A stretch of DNA of 64,000 nucleotides from Ursus arctos (GCF_023065955.2 NW_026622808.1:43412475-43476474); one strand, 5' to 3'. Numbered from the stretch's first letter, positions 34,901 through 47,629 are shown. The notes: generated by a model not told the origin, from the sequence alone. Numbers and translations: made by a program.

Positions 34901-36490
34901 TATTTGCTAGAATGTTATTTTTATGTTTTTTAAAAGAAAGCTGTATTAATATTGGATATATACATGGCAGCTGGCGCCCTCACGTGGTCTATGTGCTAGG
35001 TGGTCATGTCTTCTGTGGCAGATATCCAGTGGAAAGAAAGGTGTGCCAAAATGCATGAGCTTTCAATTGCTTTCAGCATATTGTAGTCAATTGCATTTTA
35101 TGTATCCCTGTATAAGTGCATCTATGTGTTAATATTATGTTTGTAACTAAACCGCCATTCCCAAAATAGATAAATGGCTTCATCAACATGCTCGCTGTCA
35201 GCCATCTTCTGGGTAAAAATTAATTAGGCTCTAATTGGCTCAGACAAGGAAACGATAGGTTATCAAGATAATTTGATATGTGCTTCTCTGTCCCTTGTCA
35301 TTAGCCATCATCAGCCTCACCTAAAGTTACATTTTGTGAATTTACCAAATATTAATGTAAGAATGAGCATTATATTTTGAAATCATGTTTATTTCAACCC
35401 TCCGGTATTCATTTTTTATTTCTACTTTTGTGTGTGTTTTAGAATGAACGTGCTGTATTATTTAGTACGGGATTACAGGTGTATCATTTATCAGTGAACA
35501 AAAAGAGTGGGAATGCATGTGCACAGAAAAATTTGTACCAGTGGGGTAGGCCCATGATCTTAAAAATATAGAGACCAGTGCTCTGTAAAAAAAAAAGAAA
35601 TAAACGACCATCCTTGGAGCTCTGGCTCCCCTTTGATGGTATATTTGGCTAGTCTTTCATTTCCTTATTGCTTGACTTTAAAAAGACAAAAGAGAAGAAT
35701 CAAAAATAAACTGCCATTTAGTGTTAGAGCTAAGCCGTAAGGAAACCTCATCCGTATTTACATGTTAATAAATGGCCTTCGCTCAGTCAGATTCATTTGC
35801 ATATTGCTTTGTTGATGGGAAAGAGGGAGATACCCAGAGTAGCCAGGGAGCTCAGCTCAGGCCGCACATTAATTTTTAAACTGTCCTTCAGATCAGAGTC
35901 TCTTAAATCCGTTTGCTTTTCCAGCTTCAATGCCGTCTGACAAAAGGATGCGCTAGGGCGTGTTCTCTGGCTTAAAAAAAAAAAAAAATTTTTTTTCCCC
36001 TAAGGGTGCATCAAACTCTTGACAGATATTTGAGTGTCATTTTTCTTGGTTTAATATAGACTGTATTCATATTTATAAATGTAATCACTCTCCAAAGGAA
36101 ATCAGTAATTTGTAAGCGATTATCTGTATTTTGAACTTCACTGCCTTGCTTTTAATATGTTTGAAATTTCTCTAGCTAGTGCTTAATATTCTGAAGGCAT
36201 GGATTTGTTTGCTGTAGGAAAGATAAGCATGACATCTGGTTCACACCTGTGGTGGTGGGGATAAAAGTATGCAGAAAGTTATATTCAGGGCCTTCCGGGT
36301 CTTCAGGGAATGGTCTCCGTTCTGAGATTCCTTCTCATCCAAATGTAAACTAAAATATAGACACCCCTTCTCTCTCCGATTCTCTTTCACTCCCAAGGCT
36401 TTTAAAGGGTCAGAAGGCTCAAACTGGTGGTTAGGTAATTTGGCTTCCTAGCTCTGCCAAGCCTGCTGTTCATTCGGGGCTGGAGTTCTG
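34901..36490. other. Repeat-free intron block
   Basis: About 1.6 kb without any repeat I can name. It includes TAATTA-type homeodomain-like sites (35218-35232) and an octamer-like atttgcat at about 35797. A/T homopolymers lie at 35973-35997. Possible conserved noncoding DNA; see findings. Confidence 0.5.
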
Positions 36491-36499
36491 AAACTTTCT

Positions 36500-36760
36500 A
36501 TTGAGTATAGCATGCCAATAGTAAAGTTTTTAGGTAGTAAGTGTACAGCTTGATGGATTTTACAGGCATGTACACCCATGTAACCCCCATCCAGATCAAG
36601 ATATGGAATATTTCTATCCCCCTTGATGTCTCCCTGGGGCCCCTTTCCATTCAGGAACCTCTCTTCACCCCAAAGCCATCACTGTGCTGACTTGGGTCCT
36701 CTCCTGTCCCCTTTTGCCCGTTTATGACCAAAATTAATCACTGCTGATATCCCAGTTCTT
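36500..36760 (+). repeat. L1M-type 3' fragment
   Basis: gtgtacagcttgatggattt tacaggcatgtacacccatg taa and cccatccagatcaagatatg gaatatttc resemble an old L1 3' region seen widely in mammals. Confidence 0.6.
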
Positions 36761-37300
36761 AGTGTATTAGAATATTATTCTAGGGATACTAAAACTCCTG
36801 TGGCATCTATAGCTCTGAACCAGGAAAAGTCCTATCGGAATTTTGCAGCAGGCCTTCTTTAGTACTCAGGCATCTCTTACGAGTTAGCTACTATTTTGGA
36901 TTACAGTTCTATCCTTCCTTTGGTCTTCTTTCTCTCCAGTTGCCTTTAATATACTTGTCACCTGTTTGTTAAGGTGTTAGTATCTGCAGACGCATTTGTG
37001 AGGATCACTGGGTCCCACCGGCTTGCTGTTCCTTGGCAGTGGGTTGGCCTTCCCGGGAGAGAAGCGTGGTAATTCGATGAAGAGAATCAAGAAAGTCAGT
37101 GGTTCTTCTGAGTGTCTCTCGAGGTCACCTGTCTGCTAGGCAAGACCGTGTAGGGAGGAAGAGCCAAAGTTAACAGTGGAGATTGGGGCAGCTGCCTAGG
37201 TCTTTTTGGGATATTTGAATCCTTCCAAGTTTATGAAAATGGAAACAAAAATGGGGATCTCTATTGTGTTTGAACCTTTAAAAAATAATACTGTAGTCTT
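36761..37300. other. No recognised feature
   Basis: Unassigned intron sequence. Confidence 0.5.
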
Positions 37301-37502
37301 TTTAAAAATATTTTATCGATTTTTACAGAGAGCGCAAGTGAGTGCATAAGCAGGGGGCAGAGCAGAGGGGGAGAGACTCTCGAGCAGACTCCCCGCTGAG
37401 CAGGGAACAGGATGGGGGCTCAATCTCAGGACCCTGAGATCCTGACCTGAGCCAAAATCAAGAGTCAGACGCTCAACCGACTGCCCCACCCAGGCGCCCC
37501 CC
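37301..37502 (-). mobile_element. SINEC, minus orientation
   Basis: ttttatcgatttttacagag start, ctcaatctcaggaccctgag body and caaccgactgccccacccag gcgccc head. No clear target duplication; flanks tgtagtctt and catagtctt are suggestive only. Confidence 0.93.
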
Positions 37503-37539
37503 CCAAAAATCACATGTCATAGTCTTCACAGAACTGTGT

Positions 37540-37835
37540 AGTCCTTCATTTATTAAGCATGTGGCAGCGTGTGACAAGGCATTCAGAGATGAAAAAGATG
37601 TGGTTTCTACATATATGGCACTTACACAGGAGATGCATGTATGTTGCCAAGTAAGTTTATTGACAAGTTATAAAGGCCGAACGATAGCCTATATTGGGAG
37701 CAGAAAGTGGTCCGTGCCCCTGGGTTCTGTGGGGAAGCAGGTAGGGGATTGAGGGCTCCCTGGTCAGGAAAAACTTCCCGTAGCGGGTAACTGCATCTGT
37801 AATCTTGGAAGATGATGAGTGGGAGTTTTCTGGGT
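37540..37835 (-). repeat. LINE L2, antisense
   Basis: tcatttattaagcatgtggc a, tgaaaaagatgtggtttcta, gttgccaagtaagtttattg and gtcaggaaaaacttcccgta follow the complement of the L2 3' end. Confidence 0.65.
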
Positions 37836-38319
37836 AGAATTAGCTCTCAGGCTTTCCTGCTTCCGGTTGTTCTGAATTGATACACTCCCATCACAGATTG
37901 CTATTGTGGTTAATATTGTAATTAAGGCCCAATTATGCTTCAAGTATTAGTGGGATCGAGTCCGTGCTTTTACCGCATTGCAAGATTTAAGAGAGTAATT
38001 AATATAGGACTGTGATTATAGCATTACACTCAGTTTAAGGATGACACCGTTCTTTTTAAATTTTGGATTAGAATTGCAAAATGTGCTTTAAAAAAGGGTG
38101 AAGGCGCTACAGAAGTAGAGCTATCATGGCTAATGTCGTTGAGGCGAGGCAGGCTAACAGGACGGAGGCTGCTGCTTGCCCATCCAATGGCAGGAGTGTG
38201 GGTGGCGCGGCTTCTCGGTGTCCCTTTGCGTCTCCCTGCATCTCGCAGCAGCCTTAGATCTAGACGCTACCCTGTTTAGTACCACATAACAGCTCTAGAA
38301 ACCCGAGAGTGTAGTCCCC
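37836..38319. other. No recognised feature; small GC-rich patch
   Basis: Around 38135-38240 is locally GC- and CpG-richer than its surroundings, but far too short for a CpG island. No promoter elements seen. Confidence 0.5.
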
Positions 38320-38733
38320 TGTGCTAGTCTTCTAGGGCTGCCCTAACAAGTACCATCAACAAGAGAGAGCTTAAAACAACAGAAATTTTCTGTTCTTCAT
38401 TCCTGGAGGCAGAAAGGTCCAGGTCAAGATGTTGGCCATGTTGGTGTCTTCGGACAGCTGTGAAAGAGAATCTGTCCTGTGCTAGTCTCTCCCCTTCTGC
38501 TGCTTTGCTGGCAGTCTCTGGCCTTCGTCTACGAATGACATTCTCACTGTGTGTGTCTTTGTGCCCAAATTTCTCCTTTTTTATAAGATCAGAGTATATT
38601 GCATTAGAGCCCACTCTAATGAGCTCATCTTAACTTCATCATTTGCAGAGACCCTGTTTCCAAATCAGGTCACATTCCCGGGTCCTCCTGGTTAGACCCT
38701 CAGCATCTTTTTCAGGGGACACAAACCATAGCA
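38320..38733 (-). mobile_element. MLT1-type MaLR LTR, minus orientation
   Basis: tgtgctagtcttctagggct gcc start, taaaacaacagaaattttct, atgagctcatcttaacttca, gaccctgtttccaaatcagg tcaca and gggacacaaaccatagca end are the complement of MLT1 blocks. About 414 bp; no matching 5-bp flanks, so a terminal change or old decay is likely. Solo LTR, no internal region. Confidence 0.85.
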
Positions 38734-39070
38734 TTGTATAAGCTCACACAGCTAGAAACCAGAAGAGATAGAATTCACATTCAAGTCCATGTGACTCCAT
38801 AGCCCAAGGCTCTAGCAACTGTGCCTCAAACATTTGGGAAATGCATTCATATCCAAATACATCGTGCACTTCTGAATTCAGCAGTCAGTTAGCAAACATC
38901 ATGGTATGAACATCTTGTCCAGACAGGATTGACCTGGGAATGTGTCCTGGTAAGAAGTGTTAAATCCAGTTCTCATGGACTTGGAGGGCTTTGATCTCCA
39001 CTCAGATATGTTAAGTGCTTCGTTCTGTGTGCAGAGAACAAATGAGTCACATTGCCTGTTAGTCTAAAGA
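38734..39070. other. No recognised feature
   Basis: Unassigned intron sequence. Confidence 0.5.
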
Positions 39071-39282
39071 GAACAGAGCATCTCAACCTTGACAATGACA
39101 TTTTGGGCTGGATCATTCTCTGTTGGGTCATGTGCATTGTAGGGTGTTTACGAGCATCCTAAGCCTCTACCTATATGCCGATGGCACCCCTGCCACAGTT
39201 GTGACACCTGAAATGTCTGCAGACGTTGCCAAATGTTTCCTGAGGAGCGACATCACCTCCGTTTGAGAATCCCTGGTTTCGA
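39071..39282 (+). repeat. MER5A-like hAT-Charlie relic
   Basis: gcatctcaaccttgacaatg acattttgggctggatcatt ctctgttggg, gtgcattgtagggtgtttac, cacagttgtgacacctgaaa and tttgagaatccctgg match MER5A closely in full order. Confidence 0.92.
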
Positions 39283-39560
39283 GAGGGAGGAGTAGCATGT
39301 GGCCTGGCGCTTGCTTTGCTCTGCCTAGACTTCATGTTTATTTAGGTGGTTGCCAGTGGAGAGAGGGAGGAAGACAAGCCATCCTTGCTGAATTTACCTG
39401 AAGCTTCATGGTGTCTGTGGGCAGGAGAAGGAGGACAATAGAGGTAAAGAGAGGTAAAGACCCAAAGCACGTTGTGTGCTCTCAGAACAATGTCATTTCT
39501 TTTTTTTTTTTTTTTTTTTCAAAGCAAGGTAGTGATTTTGAAATAAATGTGAGATAATAG
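39283..39560. other. Unassigned intron with a 20-bp T run
   Basis: Includes a tandem gaggtaaagagaggtaaaga at about 39441-39460 and a T run near 39500-39519. Confidence 0.5.
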
Positions 39561-39572
39561 GAAAGATGTTTT

Positions 39573-39778
39573 GGGTTTTTTTTAATTTTTAAAAAAGATT
39601 TTATTTATTTATTTGACATAGAGACAGCGAGAGAAGGAACACAAGCAGGGGGAATGGGAGAGGGAGAACCAGACTTCCCTCTGAGCAGGGAGCCCAGTGC
39701 AGGGCTCAGTCCTATGACCCTGGGATCATGACCTGAGCCGAAGCCAGATGCTTAAAGACTGAGCTTTCAGGAGCCCCA
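39573..39778 (-). mobile_element. SINEC, ursid-type, minus orientation
   Basis: T/A-rich start, gagacagcgagagaaggaac acaagcaggggg, ctcagtcctatgaccctggg and head remnant ctttcaggagcccc. Target duplication gaaagatgtttt (39561-39572) and gaaagatctttt (39781-39792), one mismatch. Confidence 0.94.
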
Positions 39779-39899
39779 TGGAAAGATCTTTTATTTGAAC
39801 GTTAAGGGGTTATCCATGTTTCCAGAAAAAAGCAAATGACTAATGGCAGACCAGAAGTTAGTGTTTCTACTTTCGGAGATACCTGCCATTGAGATCAGG

Positions 39900-40115
39900 T
39901 TTTTCTTTTTCTTTCTTTTTTTTTTTTTTAAAGATTTATTTGTTTATTTATTAGACAGAGACAGCCAGCGAGAGAGGGAACACAAGCAGGGGGAGTGGGA
40001 GAAGAAGAAGCAGCCTCCCAGTGGAGGAGCCCGATGTGGGGCTTGATCCCAGAACGCCAGGATCACGCCCTGAGCCGAAGGCAAACGCTTAACGACTGCG
40101 CCACCCAGGCACCCC
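39900..40115 (-). mobile_element. SINEC, ursid-type, minus orientation
   Basis: T run, gccagcgagagagggaacac aagcagggggagtgg, cttgatcccagaacgccagg and cgccacccaggcacccc. Target duplication gagatcagg at 39891-39899 and 40116-40124. Confidence 0.95.
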
Positions 40116-40124
40116 GAGATCAGG

Positions 40125-42555
40125 GCTTTAATGGGCCTTCTGTCTTAGGGAAAGGGAGGGGTTTACCCTGGTTACACCTGCAGGACATTTGTGAGGTCTT
40201 TTACCCTGGTCCTTATGGTAAGAAGCCGTGGTCATTCTCAGCCGGACACTGGAGCAAATCGTCAGGAAATTCTGACCTAAAGCTCACCCACATCCTTCAA
40301 CCTACAGTCCACACTGTTTTCTACTGCTCAAGAAGATGGAGTATTGCTCTTCTTTTCAGAGAAATGCTTCTTTGTGGGTCACTTTGCTGGGACACCCACA
40401 GGACACCATTTCCCAAGATGTGCTGGGTGTTACACCCTAGATGTTATCAGGCCTCTCCATCAGCCGGTGCATTTTCTCTTGGCCCCAACCATTACAGTGG
40501 TTGTGTACCCTGGTAACAGCTCACAAAACTGGAGAATGAACTCAGCGCTCTCCTGCAAGGAATGCCAACTAACAAAGATAGCTCCGCCAAAGCCGTACCC
40601 GGACAGGTTTGCGGCTTCGAGAGCCACTGTGTTGATGGCCTGGAAAAGCCCAATAGGATGCTTTTCAAAAAAGAAAAAAAAATCCATCTGCTCTGCAGTT
40701 AACATTCCAGAAGGGTAATGCCTGAGAACTCCCAAGGGGTCCTCATGTGCTGTTTAAGACACAGAAAACTCAGAGAGCTCTGTGTTCCACACTACCCCGT
40801 ACACCCAGACTAGGAACGAAAAACAGGGCATCTCCGTGAGGCACAAATAGACGATCACGTGGGGGGATCTGTGGGAAGGAATTATTGAGCCAGCATGTTA
40901 AAAATACTTGAGGTGTAGGCATTTGAAGAAATAATAAAGCCCAATACTCCAACCTTTAGCCCAGGACATAGGGCTATGTTAAGATGGAATACAATACTCT
41001 GAATAAAAATATAACCCCTACCCATGACCCCTTTGGAAAGCTCACAGTGAATGTGCAGATGTGTTTCTCCTAGCATGCAGATCTTCATTGATCCAGCCTT
41101 TCTCTGTGCAGTTCAGAAAGCAGCACAGAAAATTGTGCTTACCTGGCCATCGTTCTTCCCATTAGCTATGCGTCTTTCTGTGCCCTGTGTAGAAGGACTC
41201 CATTCCTGACCTCTCCTTTAGTAACTTTGGAAGTGAGCAGAAGTTGCCTTAGGGTGGGAAGGGAGCTTGACAGCACAGTGATGTTTGGGTGTTCAGTTTA
41301 GATGTGTCTGTTTTTTTATTCTAAAGCCTGCCTCCTCTCCCACATTGTATCCAAGTAATATCTCCAATAGATTCTGCTGGTCCTTGTTCTTGCCCTGCAT
41401 TTATGGCCCTGGGAAGTTTGTGTGCTGAGTCTGTGGGCAAGGTATCTATACTGGGCTGCAGTCCATGCCCAGGTACCGTTGGTGCCTCGTAGGGGGTAGT
41501 GACCAAGTTGATTGCAGAGTTACTGAAAGCATCTAGCAGATTGGAGAGAGTTTGAATTCTAGCCCAAACTGTTATTAAGACAAACTAGGTCCAGGGACCC
41601 TGAAGAAAGAAAGCAGAATCCCTGTGATAGGACCCTCTGAAGTTGAGCTCTGATCTCAAGGCAAAGGCTCATTCCTGCTCCGAACTGCATTATGCTGTCT
41701 GCTGGGTGTGTCTTGCCCTTTGGCCATGAGTGATCATCGCACCAAAGGGGCTCCACTCTTGATGGGCCAAAGTGAATAATCCTCCAGGATTAGTCGTCTG
41801 GTTGGCCCCATGGGGTATACCACATCCCCAGGTATCTGATCTGTTGAGGAGGAGCAAGTCTGGGTCCCCAGCTGCTCACTGGCTGTTCCTGAAGCAATCC
41901 CTTCACTTTTCTAAATCTCCCGTTCCCAGCCTTTAAAATGGGGTGACAGCAGTACCTCTCACAGTGAGGCCACACAGATAAAATCCCCTTCCTTTTGTGA
42001 AGTATAGTTTCTGATTTTTTGGAGTGGGAGGCTCTCAAATTCTTGTTCCTCAGACCTCATGCCATCCACCTATGGGCAGTCGTCTTCAAAATGGATCTAC
42101 TAAAAGTTGCCTCTGAAGACTCTGTTACCATTCCACCCAACTCCCGTCATCCATAAAACAAGCACTGACTGATCTCACAGTTGTCAGCCTTGTAAAAATA
42201 CGGACTTTGCCTGATCTGAGAGGATTAACTTTAAAGCATCATAGAATCTCATGCATAGAATGCCCTTAAAAGGAAATTCGGAAAAATGAATGTCTGCTGT
42301 TGGAAGTCAGGACATGGTTACTCTTGGTTGCAGGTGGTGACCCAGTGGGAGCACACAAGGTTTCTGGAGGGCCAGAAGGTTTACACGGGGGTGCTTCCTC
42401 TGAAATGTGGTCAGGATTGCCCGTGAGTGCACTTATGATGGGCCCTATTCTGTATGTATGTCAGTACTTAGTAAAGTTTGATAAATCTTGCCATCCGTGT
42501 GCTGTTTGGTTTCCTCTTTAGTCTTTCTTTGTGGTTGTTGTCTTTTACTTATTAT
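40125..42555. other. Unassigned 2.4-kb block
   Basis: No repeat I can name and no spliced exon recognised. A minus-strand open frame at 40460-40735 has a natural-looking composition downstream of a poly-Phe tract but no family I recognise (see findings). Frames at 41321-42038 on the minus strand look like chance. Confidence 0.4.
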
Positions 42556-42559
42556 TTCA

Positions 42560-42965
42560 AATATCTACAGAAGAAATTCTCATTGACAAATCTTTAAATA
42601 GTACTGAACACAGAGTCAGAATGGAAGCCACTGTTTCGTACTTACCTACATTTTCAGTTCTCAGAGGTAACCACAATTAAATTTCTCATAGATTGTTCCA
42701 GGATTTTTTCCATCCCTGTGTATGTTTTGGTATTTGTTTCCCTTTACTTGAAAAATGAGACAATCGATGTACCATAAGTTGCCTGTTTAACTCAATAATA
42801 TATCGTGGGCGTCCTTGCGTATCAGATACAGAATTGACATCATTCATTTTAGTAGCTGCATAATATTCCATAGCTTGGATGCATCCTGATTTAGTCATTC
42901 TCCCACTGATTGACAGTGAACTTGTCTACAGTATCTTGATATCATAAATAATACTTCTTGAACTC
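42560..42965 (+). repeat. L1M-type 3' region, sense
   Basis: ctcaataatatatcgtgggc gtccttgcgtatcag, ttagtagctgcataatattc catag and cattctcccactgattgaca gtg are recognisable old L1 3' blocks. Confidence 0.75.
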
Positions 42966-44575
42966 CATGCATCTCCCTCGTAACATCTGTGACACTGTCT
43001 AAATCGCAGACGAGACAGCGACTTCAGCTGCTCTTGATTTAGAACACCTTCTTCGTGAAGATTTTGGGCTAGGGTTTCTGTGAGCATGGCTCTGGAGATA
43101 ATGGACCAGGTTTCCTGGGTAGACTTCTGAGTGTGTTCACTGTTCCATTACATGTTAGAGGTTCAAGACAAGGAAAACAAACAAGTGTGTGAGCACAGTT
43201 ACATTTAACGTATAGTCTGTCTGGATGTGTTCTAATGTCCGCTAACCAGGGACATGAATGGAGCCAACCAATAACATTATTGGCTGACACTGTCTCCTGT
43301 AGATTCTTGGCTTCATAAAACCATGGCTTTGATATTTTGTTGTTTTTATCCCCTCCCTTAAACTCTGTCTTTATTCCTAATTATTAACAGTTCCCTGCTG
43401 AGATGTAGCTATCAGAATCTCAAGATGTTCTCATTAATAGCATTATTAACCCCCTTGCAAACCAGCAAGGCGTCCTCTGGCTTGGACCCAAAGCTTGGAA
43501 TATATTGCTTGGCTTTCTCTTAATGTTGAGGTTACTAGTTTGACAATGGCTGACTGTTGGAGAATGACGGTGGGTTTTTGCCTCGAAAACGTGTACCTGA
43601 CTAAATGGATGGATAGAGGAATGGACGGTTGCTTGATAAAGCAAGTGTATTAAAATGTTAATGGTAGAATCTGGGTGCTGAAATACAGGTGTTAACAGCA
43701 GGATTCTTTCCAAACTCATCTAAAATTGTATTCTGGGGAATTCATAGAAAGGAAGATCAGTCAGCCAAGAATATTTTGGTCTATAATCACTGTGATGTTG
43801 GTGGCAGAGCTCTGAGCTCTGTCTTCGCCACTAAGGCTGTCAACCTCTCCCAAAAATCATCCAAAAAAAAAAAGCCTCTCCCAAAATCATCCCTTCCAGG
43901 TCGTACCCAAAAAGTACATCAGCAAAGCTGGTACTCCGCCTGGCTTTGGGCAACCTTGTTTTGCTCCCTAATTTGCTGGTGTCTTTCTGACCAAAGATGT
44001 GGTCTGAGAGAATTGGTATTTTGTGTTTACTAGGTGCACACTATAATTTTATGGCTAAGTAGGTGGGAAGCTATTCATCTCCATAAATCTGTTTTTCAAC
44101 AGAGTGACTAGATTGAATAGTGTGGATCAGAAACCAGAGTTCCATTTTTTTCTTTCTTTTTTCCCCCTCTCTGTTTTGGAGTGTTAGCTTGAATGGTTGT
44201 ATGTTTCATTGCAGGCAGAAATAAATGAGGAGTGAATCGTGGCAAAGTGATATCAGGGATAAAGCAGGATCACAGCCTGTGTGATGTTGTGCTGTCTGTC
44301 ACTAGGGGCTGATAGATTCATTCCTTTGGAGCACTTTGCTGATAAGGCTGGTTTTTTGAGTTGGGTCCCCAGACTGATCCATTAGCTTCACCTTCTTCCT
44401 CTGCAGCAGTGGTGGGGATTTTGGTTTTGTTCTTTTCCTTTTCGATTTTTCTTTTTTTTCCCCTCTCTCTCATTTTAAAAAAGACTTTCCCCCTGGATGT
44501 GCGATTAATTAGAGCCACCAAGTATATTAAACAGTTGTGATGAAACAAACCATCTTTCTTGGCCCCAAACCAATC
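42966..44575. other. No recognised feature; small local duplication
   Basis: At 43844-43862 cctctcccaaaaatcatcc recurs almost unchanged at 43875-43892 around an A run. No exon recognised. Confidence 0.5.
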
Positions 44576-44579
44576 CGAG

Positions 44580-44965
44580 CCCCCTCCCTAGAGAAAACCG
44601 CGGTTATTGGTTTGTGTTATTTTCCAGAGCCTTGCCCCCCCCCACTTTCCTGATTCTGTACGTCTGTGCAGATACATACACAAGAAAAGTATTTTGATTT
44701 ATGGTGTTTTTTAAGTCAAATGTTATTTATTTTGCATCTTGACTTTCTCCGTTAACAATATATCTTTGAGGACGTTCAGTGTCATTGCCTATTGGTCAAC
44801 TTCTGTTCTCCCCTCCAGAGTTCATTTTACCACTTCTCCTATTTACTATGCATATCCGTTTTACTCCCCTGATACCAAAAATGGTGGTGCAAATATGTTT
44901 GCCTTTGTATTTGCAACACTTGTGGCAAAGTCATAATTTTCTTATTAAAGAGCCTTCCTAAATGG
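44580..44965 (+). repeat. L1M-type 3' region, sense (tentative)
   Basis: aaccgcggttattggtttgt, tgattctgtacgtctgtgca gatacataca, tttgcatcttgactttctcc gttaacaatatatctttgag g resemble an old L1 3' segment. Confidence 0.55.
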
Positions 44966-46880
44966 TAAAAAGGAAAATCATTAGAAAAAATGAGTAAAGA
45001 TCCTTATTCTTATTAGTTATTGAGAAAATTAAAAATAAGAACAGATGTGTTCATCCAATGTATAAAAAATAAAAAATAAGAAGGATTCATAAATCCAGTG
45101 TTAGCAGTGGTGTAGGAAGATTGGTATTCTCGCACCTTGTTGACTAGAATCTAAAAGGTGTGTACAATTTTCAGAGGATGGTTTGAACTGCTTCTAGGTA
45201 TCTGTCCTAGGGAAAGGATTTTGTGCTCATGGAGGGCATGTTCAATTTTTTTTTTTCCCCCGTAGCCCTGATTCTTAACCTTTCTAGCTTGCAGAGCCCT
45301 TGAAGATTTTGACAAAGCCGTAGACCATGTGAAATCAGGGCTGAAAATGTATCTTGAAGATATCAGCACATGGTAGCAGATGAAACCGGCAGAGTTCATC
45401 TGATGGAAAATGAAAGACACTGTCCAGTGCACACATATCCATCTTTTGGCCGCATTTCAGGCAGCCCTTCTGGAAGCCAAAGCCATAGCTCCATAAATTT
45501 GTTTTCCCTGCTCTACCAGTCATCTCCCCAAAGGTGCTGGGTATTGGGGAGACTCAGGGTTCGGAGAGGCTGTGAATGGAGCAGTGCAGTGCATTTCCTC
45601 CAGTGTCAGAAATAATGTCCTTTCACTTACTCCACAGTCATTGCGTGACTGCCTGCTACGTGCTTGGTCCTGGGGCCGGCATCTCCCACGGGGAGAGGTC
45701 CCAGCATCCTGTATCCAGGAGAGTCCATCAGAAGGGACTCTCCATCAGAGTTAAACAGGTAACCCGAGGAACAGAGAGCTGTTTAATAAAACAGATGTTC
45801 TAACTGGATTGACCCAGCTAATCTAAAAAAATCCTTCAATGTGGGGATTGTCCCCAAAACACTAGAGGATTTGATTTTTATTTATAGAACTCCGAAGCAT
45901 TAAGGAAGCATCCAGGTTGTCTTGCGTGTGTGTTCTCAGAAATGTTTTGCACGAACCTTTTTCTTACAGATATCCTGATCTGGTGGCATTAGCTATGTAG
46001 GGCAAATTGCAGTTTTCTGGATAAAACTGCATAACTTTTCTTTGTGCGTGAGCTTTCTTGCAGGGTTCTGGCTAGGAGAAAGGGAGGAATACCACCAGCG
46101 CTATACCTGTGTTAATTTTATTTAGCTTAATTGCAAATTCTTTGCATAATCATTTTCCCAACAACTATTACAGGGTAGAAAATACAGTATCAGAAAGTGA
46201 GGAAAGAACTATAATGGGAACTTTGGGTGAGTAAGTAACAAATAAACTATATTTCAGGTTTCTTATATTTCAAAACGAGAGCCGTATTGCTGATTCCTAG
46301 TTGGTTTTGAATGATTTATAACCTTTTATTTGTGGTTGAGTGCTGCAGTCTATGTTGTCATGGAAATTCTATTGAATTTATAGGTCCATTTATCCAAAAT
46401 GATTTTCCAGACTTCATTTCATGGTGAATCATGTGGCTGTTACTACCAAGTACAAAGCAATTTCTAAAAAGTTTCATATTACAAAGAGCACAAACACTGT
46501 GGTGGTTATTTTCGTGTTTTTGAAATACAAATGAGTTCCAGATGCACCTAGGCGTCGCCTCCCCCTCCACGGCGTCCAAGGTGTTAAGCTCCACTGCATT
46601 TCAGAATCAGCCTTATGTGTAATGTAGTTACGCAGGCAAGGGAAGGTTGTTTTAATAGAAAAGAAAGTTATTACAGTAACTCCAAGAATAGGTGAAAGTG
46701 GTTTGAACTTACTGGTTTATGCATGGGGGTAAAACTGCTCTCCCAGTCTTTGGGCCCCATGACAATGGCCTTGTTTTTCCCCCTTTAGAGATCAGTAGTA
46801 GTGGGAAGAGGGAAGAAAGAAAAACAAAATGCTTTACCAATTCCATTGGCCAGGTTTCATGTGACAGTGAGTATAGACAA
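44966..46880. other. No recognised feature
   Basis: About 1.9 kb of unassigned intron; short open frames only. Confidence 0.5.
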
Positions 46881-46881
46881 G

Positions 46882-47095
46882 GTGTCTACACCTCAGCACT
46901 ATTGACATTTTGGGCAGGATAATTCTTTGCTTTCCGGGGCTGTCCTATGCATTGTAGGGTGTATAGCAACATGCCTGGCCTGTATCCACTAAATGCTTGT
47001 AGGACCCCTTCCGGTACTGAGACCCAGCATGACTCTAGCCACGGCCATGTCCCCTGGAGTCCAAAGTCACCCATGGTTGAGAACCACTTCTCTGG
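46882..47095 (+). repeat. MER5A-like hAT-Charlie relic
   Basis: ctacacctcagcactattga cattttgggcaggataattc tttgc, ctgtcctatgcattgtaggg and catggttgagaaccacttct match MER5A in order over about 210 bp. Confidence 0.92.
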
Positions 47096-47629
47096 AAACT
47101 TTGTGCGAGGATCCTGGAGATAACTGTTAGGTACTCCTTATTGCTAGTGGGAATTCTGATCCAGATGTTTTATAGAGAGAATTTTAAATGTGTGGGTTCT
47201 GCAATCACGTGCTTGGGTTTGAATCCCAGCTTTATTACTACTCAGACAAGACCTAGTACCGCAAAAAATAATGGTAAGGATGAAAAGAATTAATTGATGT
47301 AAAGTATTATACGAATTGAAACATTTAAGTGGCTCTTGGAATGTTTTATGGACATGCTACCTCTGGGCTTCCTCGGTCATGTCTGCCTTGAGGGAACGGG
47401 TGGGGAAGAAGTGATGCTTGGTGCAGGCAGTTGTTAGGCGGTCCTAGGCTGGCCTGATTCTGCACGCTCAGGGAAGGTCCCCTTAACTTGCTCTGTCCAG
47501 CAGATACATTACCTTTAGCCTCACCCTCAGATTTGGAGTGGCCTCCATGAGGGAGAATGGGTCCCACACAGGGATGCAAACTCCTCCCTGCTCTCCTTAT
47601 TAGGTGGCATTATGCTTTTGTTTATCCCA
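47096..47629. other. No recognised feature
   Basis: Unassigned intron; a short MIR piece may lie at about 47200-47240 (gcttgggtttgaatcccagc). Confidence 0.45.

Noticed and set aside
38135..38240. Possible CpG island or promoter
   Set aside because: Only about 100 bp and with few CpGs; far below CpG-island size.
39995..40516. 173-aa plus-strand frame
   Set aside because: Begins inside an antisense SINE and continues into unassigned sequence; no homology recognised.
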